A stretch of 64,000 bases of DNA from CAXXXW01 sp963665555 (GTDB lineage Bacteria; Pseudomonadota; Alphaproteobacteria; Thalassobaculales; Thalassobaculaceae): positions 2,604,001 to 2,668,000 of the forward strand of contig OY762308.1 of NCBI GenBank assembly GCA_963665555.2, read 5' to 3'. The position numbers and the translations under genes were made by a program. The notes below the pieces were generated by a model, which had not been told where the DNA came from, did not search any database, and saw only the letters and a program-made list of their open reading frames with translations. Positions 1 to 8,690 of this stretch are shown here, in pieces. Numbering within the stretch: the first letter of the stretch is position 1; every line of letters begins with the position of its first letter.

Positions 1-1198
1 TGCACCACGCCTTGGCCACCGGGATCATCAGGTCCAGCATCGCCTGGGCCTCGGCCCGCGCGGCCGGGTCCTCCAGCCGGGCGGCCCGGTCGGTGTCGGC
101 CGCGACCTCGTAGCAGAGGCCGCGCATCGCCTCGATCCGGCACTTCATGTCGAGCAGCGTCCGGCGCACATCGGGGTGGCGGAGGATCGGCACCGGGCCG
201 TCCGCCCCCTGGACCGGCCTTCCCTGCACCCGCTCGCGCGCGTAGGCGGCCGCCTGCTGGTAGGCGCGCTCGGCGACGGCGAGGCCCTGCAGGCCGACGC
301 CGAGGCGGGCCGTGTTCATCATCGTGAACATGTACTCGATGCCCCGGTTCTCCTCGCCGACCAGGTAGCCGACGGCGCCCTCGTTCTCGCCGTAGGACAT
401 GACGCAGGTGGGGCTGGCGTGGATGCCGATCTTGTGCTCGATCGACAGCGGGCGCAGGTCGTTGCGCGCGCCCAGCGAGCCGTCCGGCTCGACCAGCACC
501 TTCGGCACGACGAACAGCGACAGCCCGCGCGTCCCCGGCGGCCCGTCGGGCGAGCGGGCGAGCACGAGATGGACGATGTTGTCCGTCATGTCGTGGTCGC
601 CCCAGGTGATGAAAATCTTCTGCCCGCGCAGCCGGTAGCGGTCGCCGTCGCGTTCGGCGCGGGTGCGGATGGCGCCGAGGTCGGTGCCGGATTGCGGCTC
701 CGTCAGGTTCATCGTCCCGGTCCATTCGCCCGTGACCAGCTTGTCGAGCCAGAGCGCCTTCTGCTCCGGGCTGGCGTGGCGGTCGAGCGCCTGCACGGCC
801 GCCTGGCCGAGCAGCGGGCAGAGCGTGAAGGACAGGTTGGCCGCGTCCCACATCTCCCACAGCGCGGTGCACAGCGTCCACGGCAGCCCCTGGCCGCCGA
901 GTCCGGGGTCGAAGGGCGCGGCGTTCCAGCCGGCCGCGGCCCATTGCGCGTAGGCGTCGGCGAAGCCGTCGGCCGCGCGGACCACGCCGTTCTCGATCCG
1001 CGCGCCCTGGATGTCGCCGGGGCGGTTGAGCGGCGCCAGCACGTTGGAGGCGAACCGGCCCGCCTCCTCCAGGATGCTGTCCACCAGTTCGCCGTCCGCC
1101 GCCGCCTCGAGGCCGGGCAGCGCGGCGACGCGGTCGAGGCCCACCACGTCGTTGAGGACGAAACGCATCTCGGCGAGGGGGGCGGTGTAGGCGTTCAT
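1..1198 (-). CDS. Acyl-CoA dehydrogenase, long DmdC-like form (C-terminus off the left edge)
   Basis: Flavin-dependent acyl-CoA dehydrogenase, expected to oxidise an acyl-CoA to its enoyl-CoA in the cytoplasm. The start is the ATG at 1198, giving MNAYTAPLAEMRF, the opening typical of the approximately 590-residue long family that includes 3-methylmercaptopropionyl-CoA dehydrogenase. The FAD/substrate signature TEPQSGTDLG lies at about residues 166-175, and the middle beta domain follows (residues 170-280). About 398 codons are present, so the C-terminal helical and extension domains lie outside the window. Substrate cannot be told from sequence; DMSP catabolism is only one possibility. It may be co-transcribed with the serine hydrolase 90 bases upstream. 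Confidence 0.9.
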   Translation of the reverse strand, partial: MNAYTAPLAEMRFVLNDVVGLDRVAALPGLEAAADGELVDSILEEAGRFASNVLAPLNRPGDIQGARIENGVVRAADGFADAYAQWAAAGWNAAPFDPGLGGQGLPWTLCTALWEMWDAANLSFTLCPLLGQAAVQALDRHASPEQKALWLDKLVTGEWTGTMNLTEPQSGTDLGAIRTRAERDGDRYRLRGQKIFITWGDHDMTDNIVHLVLARSPDGPPGTRGLSLFVVPKVLVEPDGSLGARNDLRPLSIEHKIGIHASPTCVMSYGENEGAVGYLVGEENRGIEYMFTMMNTARLGVGLQGLAVAERAYQQAAAYARERVQGRPVQGADGPVPILRHPDVRRTLLDMKCRIEAMRGLCYEVAADTDRAARLEDPAARAEAQAMLDLMIPVAKAWC

Positions 1199-1288
1199 GG
1201 CGGCGCTCCCTGCGGTCGCGGCGGTTGGGACGATCGGGTCCGATAGCCCGCGCGGCGGCGCGTGTCCACCGCCCCGCGCGGGCGGCGT

Positions 1289-2494
1289 TCAGCTTGCGAC
1301 GGCGCGGCGCAGCGCCGCCGCCCAGCGGTGGGTCAGCGGGATCAGCTCCGGGTCGAGCGGGTGGGCCTGCGAGGAGAACTTGGCGACGACCAGCTCCCGC
1401 GCCGGATCGACGAACAGGTTCTGCCCGTGCACGCCGAGGCCGAAGAACATCGGGCCGCCGCCGGGGCCGGGCCGCTCCACGTACCATTTCGAGCGGTAGT
1501 GGATGTCCGCGCCCGGATAGAACGGCGCGAAATCGCCGGCCGCCCAGCCGGCCGGGTCGCCCTTTTCCGCGATGTCGGCGATCCAGGCTTCCGGGACGAT
1601 TTGCGCGCCCGCCCGCGCGCCGCCCTCGACCAGCAGCTGGCCGACCCGCGCGAGGTCGCGCGCCGTCAGGCACATGCCGCCGGCGGCGCGCGGCGCGCCC
1701 AGCCGGTCCACCGTGATGCAGCCCGGCCGCTCCGCGCCGAGCGGCTTCCAGACCAGCTCCGCGAACAGGTCGGCGTAGCGCGCGCCCGCCGCCCGCTCCA
1801 TCGCCCAGCCCAGCAGGTCGGTGTTCGGCGAGACGTAGTGGAAGCCGCGCCCGTGCGGCCCGTCGCGCTCCGTCAGCCCGGCGTAGAAGCCGCGCAGGTC
1901 GGTCGCCTCGTCGCCCGGCGCGAGCGGGTTCCAGTTCGTCGCCTTGCGGTACGCGACGAGTTGCGGCGGGAAGGCCACGTAGTCCTCGTCGAAGGCGATT
2001 CCGGCCCGCATGTCGAGCAGGTGGCGGAGCGTCGCGCCGCGATAGGCGGTGTCGGCGACCTCCGGCAGGACCTCCTCCACCGGGCGGTCGGGGTCGAGGA
2101 CGCCGCGCCCGGCCAGCGCGCCGGCCAGCAGGCCCAGCATCGACTTGGACACCGACATCAGGATGTGCGGCGAGTCCGCCGACATCCCGTTGGCGTAGCG
2201 CTCGAAGGCGATCCGGCCGGAGGCCAGCACCACCACGGCGTCCGTCGCGCTCGCCTCCAGGAAGCCCTCGAAGCTCCACTCCGCGCCGTCCGGCCCGGCG
2301 AAGGCGAGGCCGGAGAAATCGCGCGGCGCGCTTTCCAGCGGCCGGACGGCGGCGGGATCGTTGGGAATGTCCGCCGTGGGCACGATCTCGCGCACATGGT
2401 GGAAGGCCCAGGCGCTGTACGGCGCGTCGCGCCAGTTGGCCAGCGTGGCCCGGTCCGCCGGGGCCGGCGGAAACCCTTGCATGACGCCGCTCAT
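1289..2494 (-). CDS. Serine hydrolase of the beta-lactamase/class C family
   Basis: A 401-residue penicillin-binding-protein-fold hydrolase, likely an esterase or amidase. The nucleophile motif SVSK (S114, K117) sits in LMSVSKSMLGL. The second motif region is HYVSPNTDLLG, and GVHGQNLF near the C-terminus could supply the third motif. No signal peptide is visible, so it is probably cytoplasmic and not a true beta-lactamase. Its ATG overlaps the TGA of the upstream FAD oxidase (ATGA), so the two are co-translated. This overlap decides the start: the open frame continues far upstream but only as antisense or shadow coding. The substrate is unknown. Confidence 0.88.
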   Translation of the reverse strand: MSGVMQGFPPAPADRATLANWRDAPYSAWAFHHVREIVPTADIPNDPAAVRPLESAPRDFSGLAFAGPDGAEWSFEGFLEASATDAVVVLASGRIAFERYANGMSADSPHILMSVSKSMLGLLAGALAGRGVLDPDRPVEEVLPEVADTAYRGATLRHLLDMRAGIAFDEDYVAFPPQLVAYRKATNWNPLAPGDEATDLRGFYAGLTERDGPHGRGFHYVSPNTDLLGWAMERAAGARYADLFAELVWKPLGAERPGCITVDRLGAPRAAGGMCLTARDLARVGQLLVEGGARAGAQIVPEAWIADIAEKGDPAGWAAGDFAPFYPGADIHYRSKWYVERPGPGGGPMFFGLGVHGQNLFVDPARELVVAKFSSQAHPLDPELIPLTHRWAAALRRAVAS

Positions 2495-3933
2495 ATCACC
2501 TTCCCCCGGTTCATGATGCCCTTCGGGTCGAGCGCGCGCTTGATCGCCCGCATCGTGTCCAGCGCCGCGTCGGGCTTGTAGCGGGCCAGTTCGCCGCGCT
2601 TCAGGCGGCCGATGCCGTGCTCGGCGGAGAACGAGCCGCCATGGGCGTGGGCCGCGTCGTGCACGGCCCGGTTGATCTCGTCGCGCCGCGCGAGCAGGTC
2701 GCTTCCGTCGTCGCCCTCCGGCGCGGCGATGTTGTAGTGCACATTGCCGTCGCCGGCGTGGCCGAAAACGAGCGGCCGCAGCCCGGGCGCGATCTCCAGC
2801 ACCGCGCGCCGCGCCGCCGCGCAGAAATCCGGGATCGCGGAGACCGGCACGGAAACATCGTGCTTCAGCGAGGCCCCTTCGAGCTTCTGCGATTCGGTGG
2901 CGTTCTCGCGCAGCGCCCACAACTCCCGGCGCTGGCCTTCCGACTGCGCGATCGCCGCGTCGAGGACGATCCCGTCCTCCATCGCGCGTTCGAGAATGGC
3001 CTCGAACCGCGCCGCCAGCGCGTCGTCGTCCGGCGCGGCGGTGGCGAGTTCGAGCAGCACGTAGAGGCCGTGCCGGGCGGGCAGCGGGTCGCGGCAGCCG
3101 GGGATGTGCTTCAGCACGAGGTCCACCACCGGGCGCTCGATCAGTTCGAAGGTCTCGACGCGGCCGCCGCTCCCGGCCCGCGCGCGCTCCAGCAGGGCGA
3201 GCGCCGCCGGGATGTCGCGCGCCGCGCACCAGGCGGCGTGGACCGCGCGCGGCCGGGGGAACAGCTTCAGCACGGCGGCGGTGATCACGCCCAGCGTCCC
3301 CTCCGCGCCGAGGAAGAGGTGCTTCAGGTCGTAGCCCGTGTTGTCCTTGCGCAGGCCGGCGAGGCCGTCCCACACGCGCCCGTCCGGCAGCACCGCCTCC
3401 AGCCCCAGCGCCAGTTCGCGCGCGTTGCCGTAGCGCAGCACATTCGTCCCGCCGGCGTTGGTCGAGAGGTTGCCGCCGATGGTGCAGCTGCCCTCCGCCG
3501 CGAGGCTGAGCGGGAAATAGCGGTCCGCCGCCAGCGCCGCCTCCTGCACATGGCGCAGCACGCAGCCGGCCTCGACCTCGATCGTGTCGTTCACGGGGTC
3601 GATGGCGCGCACCCGGTTCATCCGGGCGAGCGAGAGCACGATCTCCTCCCCGTCCTCCAGCGGCGTCGCGCCGCCGCACATGCCGGTGTTGCCGCCCTGC
3701 GGGACGATGGGGACGTTCGCCCCGGCGCAGATCCGCACCACGGCCGCGACCTCTTCGGTGTTCGCGGGCCGGACCAGCATCCGCGCCCGGCCCCGGTGCT
3801 GGCCGCGCCAGTCCTCCAGGAAGGGGCGCATCTCGCCCTCGTCCGTCGTCCAGCCGCGCGGGCCGACCGCCGCCGCGATGCGGCCGAGCGCGGCGTCGGC
3901 GTCCGGGGATGCGGCGGGGGCCGGCGCGGCCAT
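2491..3933 (-). CDS. FAD-binding 2-hydroxyacid dehydrogenase (GlcD/D-lactate dehydrogenase family)
   Basis: 480 residues, full length for the family that oxidises D-2-hydroxyacids such as D-lactate, D-2-hydroxyglutarate or glycolate. The N-terminal PCMH-type FAD domain includes VPQGGNTGMCGGATP (about residues 77-91) and TIGGNLSTNAGGTNVLRYG (about 150-170). The C-terminal cap domain carries the metal and substrate motifs FGHAGDGNVHYN and AEHGIGRLKR and ends with the classic GIMNRGKV. It is the first gene of a two-gene unit with the serine hydrolase. Which hydroxyacid it uses is not determined. An electron acceptor such as ETF or quinone is inferred from the family. Confidence 0.93.
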   Translation of the reverse strand: MAAPAPAASPDADAALGRIAAAVGPRGWTTDEGEMRPFLEDWRGQHRGRARMLVRPANTEEVAAVVRICAGANVPIVPQGGNTGMCGGATPLEDGEEIVLSLARMNRVRAIDPVNDTIEVEAGCVLRHVQEAALAADRYFPLSLAAEGSCTIGGNLSTNAGGTNVLRYGNARELALGLEAVLPDGRVWDGLAGLRKDNTGYDLKHLFLGAEGTLGVITAAVLKLFPRPRAVHAAWCAARDIPAALALLERARAGSGGRVETFELIERPVVDLVLKHIPGCRDPLPARHGLYVLLELATAAPDDDALAARFEAILERAMEDGIVLDAAIAQSEGQRRELWALRENATESQKLEGASLKHDVSVPVSAIPDFCAAARRAVLEIAPGLRPLVFGHAGDGNVHYNIAAPEGDDGSDLLARRDEINRAVHDAAHAHGGSFSAEHGIGRLKRGELARYKPDAALDTMRAIKRALDPKGIMNRGKVI

Positions 3934-4026
3934 GGGCGTGCTCCGTTCGGGGCCGGGAAGGCGGGCGGGCCGAACCTACCAGCGCGCGGCCCGGCCCGGC
4001 AACGGGTTCGCCCGGAGGTTCGGGCG

Positions 4027-4977
4027 CTATCGCGGCGCGGCGGCGCGGCGCAGGCGGTCGACGATGGCGCGGCCGAGGCCGGTTTCCGGGATCGGGGCGA
4101 CGGCGATCGCCCGGACCTCCGGCCGGTCCAGCGCGCGCAGCAGGCCGAACAGGTTGGCCGCCGCCTCCGCCAGGTCCCGGTCCGCGCTCAGCGTCGCGGC
4201 GAACGCGCCCTCCGGCGCCGGCCCGAAGGCGAGATAGGCCTCGCCCGGCTCCGGCCCGGCGGCGTCGAGGCGCAGCGGGCGCTCCGGCGCGTAGTGGCTC
4301 GCCAGCATTCCGGGCGCGACGACCGGCCCGCCGGGGCGCGGCGCGGCGAGCGGCCCGGTCAGCGGCTCCAGCGCCTCGCGCGTCGTCCCGCCGGGCCGCA
4401 GCAGGACCGGCGCGCCGCCCGAAAGGTCCAGCACGGTCGATTCCAGCCCCACCGCGCAAGGCCCGCCGTCGAGGATTATCGACGCCGCCCCGCCGAGCTC
4501 CTCGGCGACATGGGCGGCGCAAGTCGGACTGATCCGGCCGGAGCGGTTGGCGCTCGGCGCGGCTATGGGCCGGCCGGCCCGCGCGATCAGGTCCCGCGCC
4601 AGCGCCAGCCCCGGAACCCTGAGCGCCACCGTCCCGAGGCCGGCCGAGGCGAGCGGCGCGACCGGGCAATCCGGCGCGCGCCGGACGACGATCGTCAGCG
4701 GCCCCGGCCAGAACCGCGCCGCGACCTCGCGCGCCAGCGGGCCGAACGCGCCCAGCGCGAAGGCGTCCTCCGGCCCGGCGACATGCGCGATCAGCGGGTT
4801 GAAGCGCGGCCGCCCCTTGGCCGCGAAAACGCGCGCGACGGCGCGGCCGTCCGTCGCGTCGGCGCCGAGGCCGTAAACGGTTTCGGTCGGGAAGGCGACG
4901 AGTTCGCCGGCGGCGAGCGCCCGCGCGGCGGCCTCGACGTTCCGGGGCGTGGGGGGGAGCAGCGCGGGCCGGGCCAT
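4027..4977 (-). CDS. sua5: L-threonylcarbamoyladenylate synthase (Sua5 type)
   Basis: 316 residues. Makes threonylcarbamoyl-AMP from threonine, bicarbonate and ATP for the t6A37 modification of ANN-decoding tRNAs. The YrdC domain shows FPTETVYGLGADA, KGRPRFNPL and the APSANRSGRISPT motif. A linker follows, then a C-terminal Sua5 domain with VVAPGMLASHYAP. The extra domain makes this the Sua5 form and not the short TsaC. The ATG at 4977 is chosen because the YrdC fold starts about 10 residues later. It lies 59 bases downstream of cysQ on the same strand. The function is well conserved and the call is secure. Confidence 0.95.
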   Translation of the reverse strand: MARPALLPPTPRNVEAAARALAAGELVAFPTETVYGLGADATDGRAVARVFAAKGRPRFNPLIAHVAGPEDAFALGAFGPLAREVAARFWPGPLTIVVRRAPDCPVAPLASAGLGTVALRVPGLALARDLIARAGRPIAAPSANRSGRISPTCAAHVAEELGGAASIILDGGPCAVGLESTVLDLSGGAPVLLRPGGTTREALEPLTGPLAAPRPGGPVVAPGMLASHYAPERPLRLDAAGPEPGEAYLAFGPAPEGAFAATLSADRDLAEAAANLFGLLRALDRPEVRAIAVAPIPETGLGRAIVDRLRRAAAPR

Positions 4978-5036
4978 GCGCCCGCGCTTACCGGCGCCCG
5001 CCCGCCCCGTCAAGCGCCCGCGCGCCGCCGCCGCCG

Positions 5037-5810
5037 CTACGCGCCGCGCGCGACGAACCAGCCGTTGCGGAAGCCGGGCTTGCCGTAGCGCAGCGGGCCG
5101 CCGTCGAACGCCTCGACCCGCCCGCCGGCCGCCAGCACCAGCGCGTGCCCGGCGGCGGTGTCCCACTCCATGGTCGGCCCGGTGCGCGGGTAGATGTCCG
5201 CCTCGCCCCGCGCCACCAGGCAGAACTTCAGCGCCGAGCCGCGCGAGACCGATTCGCGGACCGGCAGCGCGGCGATGTAGTCCTCCAGCTCCGGGTTGCG
5301 GTGGGAGCGGCTGGCGACCACCGTGAGGCCGCGCGGATCGGGCCGGCGCGCGGCGATGGCGCGGCGCGCCCCGTCAGGCCCCTCCTCGAAGGCGCCGCCC
5401 CCGGCGATCCCGGCCCGCGCGACGCCGTCCACCGGCGTCAGCACCGCCCCCAGCCGCGGCGCGCCGTCCTCGACCAGGCCGATATTCACCGTGAAGTCGC
5501 CGTTGCGCGAGATGTACTCCTTCGTGCCGTCCAGCGGATCGACCAGCCAGAACGTGCCGCCGGAAACGTCCGGGATGTCGCCGGCCTCGACGCTCTCCTC
5601 CGAGACCACCGGGATGCCGGGCGCGAGCGCGCGCAGCGCCGGGACGATGATCGCGTCGGCCGCGCGGTCGGCGGCGGTGACGGGGGAGCCGTCGGACTTC
5701 GCCTCGGCCGCGATCCGGCCTTCGTAATGGGCCATGATCGCGCCGGAAGCGCGCCGGGCGATGGCGAGCGCGGCGTCGCGCAAGTCCTCGTGTCGGGCGC
5801 GGCCGGGCAT
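5037..5810 (-). CDS. cysQ: 3'(2'),5'-bisphosphate nucleotidase (CysQ, inositol monophosphatase fold)
   Basis: 257 residues. Hydrolyses PAP/PAPS 3'-phosphate, recycling the by-product of sulfate assimilation. Lithium-sensitive phosphatase metal motifs are all present: VVSEES (metal Glu), VDPLDGTKEYISRNGDFTVNIG (the DPLDGT signature, about residues 100-107) and WDTAAGHALVLAAGG near the C-terminus. The ATG at 5810 is chosen because upstream in-frame residues are Arg/Pro-rich and unlike the family. An inositol-1-monophosphatase role cannot be excluded, but GTKEYISRNGDF is typical of CysQ. Confidence 0.92.
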   Translation of the reverse strand: MPGRARHEDLRDAALAIARRASGAIMAHYEGRIAAEAKSDGSPVTAADRAADAIIVPALRALAPGIPVVSEESVEAGDIPDVSGGTFWLVDPLDGTKEYISRNGDFTVNIGLVEDGAPRLGAVLTPVDGVARAGIAGGGAFEEGPDGARRAIAARRPDPRGLTVVASRSHRNPELEDYIAALPVRESVSRGSALKFCLVARGEADIYPRTGPTMEWDTAAGHALVLAAGGRVEAFDGGPLRYGKPGFRNGWFVARGA

Positions 5811-5904
5811 CGGCGGCCTCCGTCGGCGGGTTTCGGGGCGCGGGACCCGGAGCGGCGGCCATGCTAGGTCTCCGGCGAGGCGAGGGCAACGCGGAAGGGG
5901 CGCC

Positions 5905-6585
5905 ATGTGCGGCCGTTACAGTCTGAACGCCACGCCCGGGGATTTGGGCCGCGTGTTCGGTTTCCGGAACCTCCCCAACCTCCGGCCGCGCTACAACATC
6001 GCCCCGGCGCAGGAGGCGCCGGTGGTCCGCGCGCGCGACGGCGACCGCCGGCTCGACACGATGCGCTGGGGGCTGGTCCCGCCCTGGGCGCGCGACGCTT
6101 CGGGCGCGGCGCGGTCGATCAACGCGCGGGCGGAGACGATCGCCGAGAAGCCGTCCTTCCGCGCCGCCTTCCGGGCGCGGCGCTGCCTGGTCCCGGCCGA
6201 CGGGTTCTACGAATGGGAGGTCCGGGGGCGGGAGCGCCGGCCGTGGCGGGTGTTCCTCGACGGCGGCGCGCCCTTCGCCTTCGCCGGGATCTGGGAGGGC
6301 CGGGCCGGCGCGACCGCCGGCGCCCCGCCGGAGACCTTCGCCATCGCGACGACGGCCGCGGCGGCGCCGATCGCCCATATCCATGCCCGGATGCCGGTCA
6401 TCCTGCGCGGGGCCGCGTTCGACGCCTGGCTCCACGCGCCGCCGGGCGAGGCGCTGGCGCTGCTCCGCCCGCTCGACGGCGGGCTGTTGCGCTTCCACCC
6501 GGTCGCGCCGCGCGTCGGCGACGTTCGCAACGACGATCCCGGCCTGCTGGAGCCGTGGGAGGAACGCCAGGCGAGCCTGTTCTGA
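5905..6585 (+). CDS. SOS response-associated peptidase (SRAP/HMCES/YedK family)
   Basis: 226 residues. SRAP proteins crosslink covalently to abasic sites in single-stranded DNA through Cys2, shielding them. The start MCGRY puts the catalytic cysteine at position 2 after Met removal, which fixes the ATG at 5905. Other conserved residues are seen in INARAET (Asn), GFYEWE (Glu) and AHIHARMPVIL (His). It is divergent from cysQ, with 94 bases between the starts, and convergent with the cysteine-rich gene. No LexA box was recognised upstream. Confidence 0.95.
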   Translation: MCGRYSLNATPGDLGRVFGFRNLPNLRPRYNIAPAQEAPVVRARDGDRRLDTMRWGLVPPWARDASGAARSINARAETIAEKPSFRAAFRARRCLVPADGFYEWEVRGRERRPWRVFLDGGAPFAFAGIWEGRAGATAGAPPETFAIATTAAAAPIAHIHARMPVILRGAAFDAWLHAPPGEALALLRPLDGGLLRFHPVAPRVGDVRNDDPGLLEPWEERQASLF

Positions 6586-6597
6586 CGGAGGACGGCG

Positions 6598-6918
6598 CTA
6601 GCAGCTAGCCGTACAGCTGTCGTAGTCGGTGTCGCAGGTGTTGCGGCAGGCCCAGATGTTGGCGTTGCTATCGCAGTTGTTGTAACAGGTCTGTTTTTCG
6701 CTGTTGCAATCGGATGTGCAACTGTTCGCCAGAAGCAGGATGTTTGCGGCGCTTCCCGAACCGCACTCGGCCGGGACGGCGAGGCATTGCCCGCCGGTCC
6801 ATTCCGGCGCCGGGGCCTCGACGGCCGGCGCGGCGGCGCGTTCGGGGCCGAGATTGGCGACGGCCGGCGCGGCCGCCAACATCGCCGCCGCGACCGCGAG
6901 GAGGAGGAGTCTCGACAT
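6598..6918 (-). CDS. Small secreted cysteine-rich protein with four CX3C motifs, function unknown
   Basis: 106 residues from the ATG at 6918; an upstream in-frame start at 6960 would add 14 residues before the signal peptide. The N-terminus MSRLLLLAVAAAMLAAAPAVA is a clear signal peptide with an Ala-X-Ala-like cleavage region. A short Ala/Pro segment follows, then a domain with 10 cysteines. Eight are arranged as four CX3C units (CTSDC, CYNNC, CRNTC, CTASC), spaced CX3C-X6-CX3C, eight residues, then CX3C-X6-CX3C. This suggests disulfide-stapled helical hairpins in the periplasm or outside the cell. I recognise no named family. The ORF ends 12 bases from the convergent SRAP gene. Confidence 0.75.
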   Translation of the reverse strand: MSRLLLLAVAAAMLAAAPAVANLGPERAAAPAVEAPAPEWTGGQCLAVPAECGSGSAANILLLANSCTSDCNSEKQTCYNNCDSNANIWACRNTCDTDYDSCTASC

Positions 6919-7036
6919 TGCGCCGTTCCTTTCCGTGATCGAACGAACGCCATCGTACAACCGTTTCGCCGCGGGCGGAAGGACGAAGCGCGAGGATCGC
7001 GCGCCGGGGGGCGGGCTTCCCTCCGCCCGGCGGCGC

Positions 7037-7717
7037 TCACCCGATTCCGCCGGCCTCCCGGCTCCGGCCGGCGCCGGGGCGGGCGATGTCGCGGTAATGG
7101 CGCCACAGCAGGTGCGCGGCGGCGCCGCGATACGGCCGCCAGGGTTCGGCGAGCGCGTCCATGGCGTCGATGTCCGGGCGCCGGTCCAGCCCCTTCAGGG
7201 AGCGCATCGCCTCGCGCAGCGCCACGTCGCCGGCCGGCCAGGCGTCGCGGCGGCCGAGGCAGAACAGCAGGTAGATGTCCGCGCTCCAGCGCCCGAACCC
7301 CGGCAGCGCGGTCAGCGCGGCGGCGGCGCCCGCGTCGTCCATGCCGGCGAGGTCCTCCGGCCGGAACGCGCCCGCCGCCGCGCGCTCGGCCAGTGCCAGC
7401 GCGTAGCGGATCTTGGGCCGGCTGAACCCCGCCGCGCGCAGCCCCTCCGGCCCCAGCGCCAGCACGCCGGCGGGCGCGGGCGGCCCATGCGCGGCGAGGC
7501 GGCCCCAGATCGCCCCGGCCGCCGCCAGCGAGACTTGCTGCGAGACGACGATTTGCAACAGCGCCGCGAAGCCCGGCTCGCGCCGGCGCCGCTCCGGGAC
7601 GCCGTGCCGGGCCAGCGCGGCGGCGATGTCCTTGTCGATCCGCGCCAGCGCGGCCAGGTCGGCGGCGAGGTCGAACCCGCCTTCCCCGCCGCGCCCGCCG
7701 CCTTCCGCGCCGCTCAT
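7037..7717 (-). CDS. DNA-3-methyladenine glycosylase II (AlkA-like, HhH-GPD superfamily)
   Basis: 226 residues. Base-excision repair glycosylase removing alkylated purines from DNA. The helix-hairpin-helix is ALPGFGRWSADIYLLFCLGR, and the catalytic Asp is in AWPAGDVALREAM. The N-terminal segment includes LLQIVVSQQVSLAAAG, typical of AlkA-like short forms without the N-terminal beta domain. Its ATG overlaps the stop of the upstream polysaccharide deacetylase (ATGA), so the two are probably one transcript. There is no iron-sulfur cysteine cluster at the C-terminus, which argues against EndoIII or MutY. Confidence 0.92.
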   Translation of the reverse strand: MSGAEGGGRGGEGGFDLAADLAALARIDKDIAAALARHGVPERRRREPGFAALLQIVVSQQVSLAAAGAIWGRLAAHGPPAPAGVLALGPEGLRAAGFSRPKIRYALALAERAAAGAFRPEDLAGMDDAGAAAALTALPGFGRWSADIYLLFCLGRRDAWPAGDVALREAMRSLKGLDRRPDIDAMDALAEPWRPYRGAAAHLLWRHYRDIARPGAGRSREAGGIG

Positions 7718-8556
7718 CCGGCGGCGCCGTCGAGCCGCGCGCGCGCCTCCGCCGCCGCGTCCTCCATCGACAGGAAGACGGCCCCGCCCGCCTTCAGGTG
7801 GCCGATCAGGCGGTCCATCGCCTTCATCCGGTGCCCGCGCCCCGACACGAAGGGGTGGAACGTGTAGGTAACCACGCCCCAGTCGAGGATTTCCGTCATG
7901 TAGTCGAAATCCTCCGTCCAGTTGGCGAGCGTGTCCGCCCCGGTCCGCAGCCCCGGCAGGATGCCCTCCGGCCCGATCCGGTATTCGAAATAGGGGAAGT
8001 CGTCGAGGCTCCAGCTGATCGGCATTTCCACCAGCCCGGTCGCCTCCCCGAACCGCGCCGGCTCCAGCAGCGCCGCCGTGTCGCCGCGCCGCGCGTAGTA
8101 GGGGAGGTAGTCGTGGCCCATCATGCTGCTTTCGTAGGCGAAGCCGTGCGCGACCAGCAGTTCCAGCGTGTGCGGGCTCAGGTCCCAGGAAGGCGAGCGG
8201 TAGCCGCGCGCCTTGCGCCCGCTCGCCCGCGCGATGGCCTCGTTGGCGCGGCCGAGCTCGTCCTCCTCCTCGGCGCGGGAGAGTTCGGCGGGGCGGCGGT
8301 GGGTCCAGCCGTGGTGGCCGATCTCGTGCCCGGCCTCGACGATCCGGGCGCAGGCTTCGGGGAAGCTCTCCAGCGTGTGGCCCGGCACGAACCAGGTCGC
8401 GGGAACGCCGTGGCGCGCCAGCAGGGCGAGGATGCGCTCGGCCCCGACGAGGCCGAACTCGCCGCGCGACAACGGCGTCGGCGTCGTCATGCCGCGCGCG
8501 ATCCAGGGCGAGAGCGCGTCGAAATCGTAGGTGAGGCAGGCGATATGGCGGGGCAC
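7714..8556 (-). CDS. Polysaccharide deacetylase family protein (NodB-homology)
   Basis: 280 residues from a GTG at 8556. The family removes N-acetyl (or formyl) groups from carbohydrates, or acts on small amides, using a metal. Motif 1 is LTYDFDA (catalytic and metal Asp pair). Motif 2 is EAGHEIGHHGWTHRRP (HxxxH metal histidines). YRSPSWDLSPHTLELL and YTFHPFVSGRGHRM complete the fold. There is no signal peptide, as in the PuuE/allantoinase-like cytoplasmic branch. The GTG is preferred over the more distal start because a GAGGAG ribosome site precedes it by 7 bases. Confidence 0.85.
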   Translation of the reverse strand: MPRHIACLTYDFDALSPWIARGMTTPTPLSRGEFGLVGAERILALLARHGVPATWFVPGHTLESFPEACARIVEAGHEIGHHGWTHRRPAELSRAEEEDELGRANEAIARASGRKARGYRSPSWDLSPHTLELLVAHGFAYESSMMGHDYLPYYARRGDTAALLEPARFGEATGLVEMPISWSLDDFPYFEYRIGPEGILPGLRTGADTLANWTEDFDYMTEILDWGVVTYTFHPFVSGRGHRMKAMDRLIGHLKAGGAVFLSMEDAAAEARARLDGAAG

Positions 8557-8563
8557 GGCGCGG

Positions 8564-8569
8564 CTCCTC
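8564..8569 (-). promoter_or_regulatory. Ribosome binding site fixing the GTG start of the deacetylase
   Basis: GAGGAG on the minus strand, 7 bases before the GTG at 8556. No such site sits near the more upstream in-frame start at 8625, so this decides the start of the polysaccharide deacetylase gene. Confidence 0.7.
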
Positions 8570-8690
8570 GGCAAGGGGGACGGACTCGCGCGGAAAGGAT
8601 ACGGCCGTTGCGCGCCGGCGGACAACGCCGCTATCGTCGTTCGGCGCGGCGGCCGGCGCGGCCCCGGACCGGCGGAAGGGAGGCGGACCC

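Noticed and set aside
176..1246. Plus-strand 356-codon ORF
   Set aside because: Antisense to the acyl-CoA dehydrogenase gene, which has full motifs on the minus strand.
1289..4669. One 1126-codon minus-strand ORF
   Set aside because: Only the last 401 codons are real (serine hydrolase). The rest is the shadow of the FAD oxidase in another frame.
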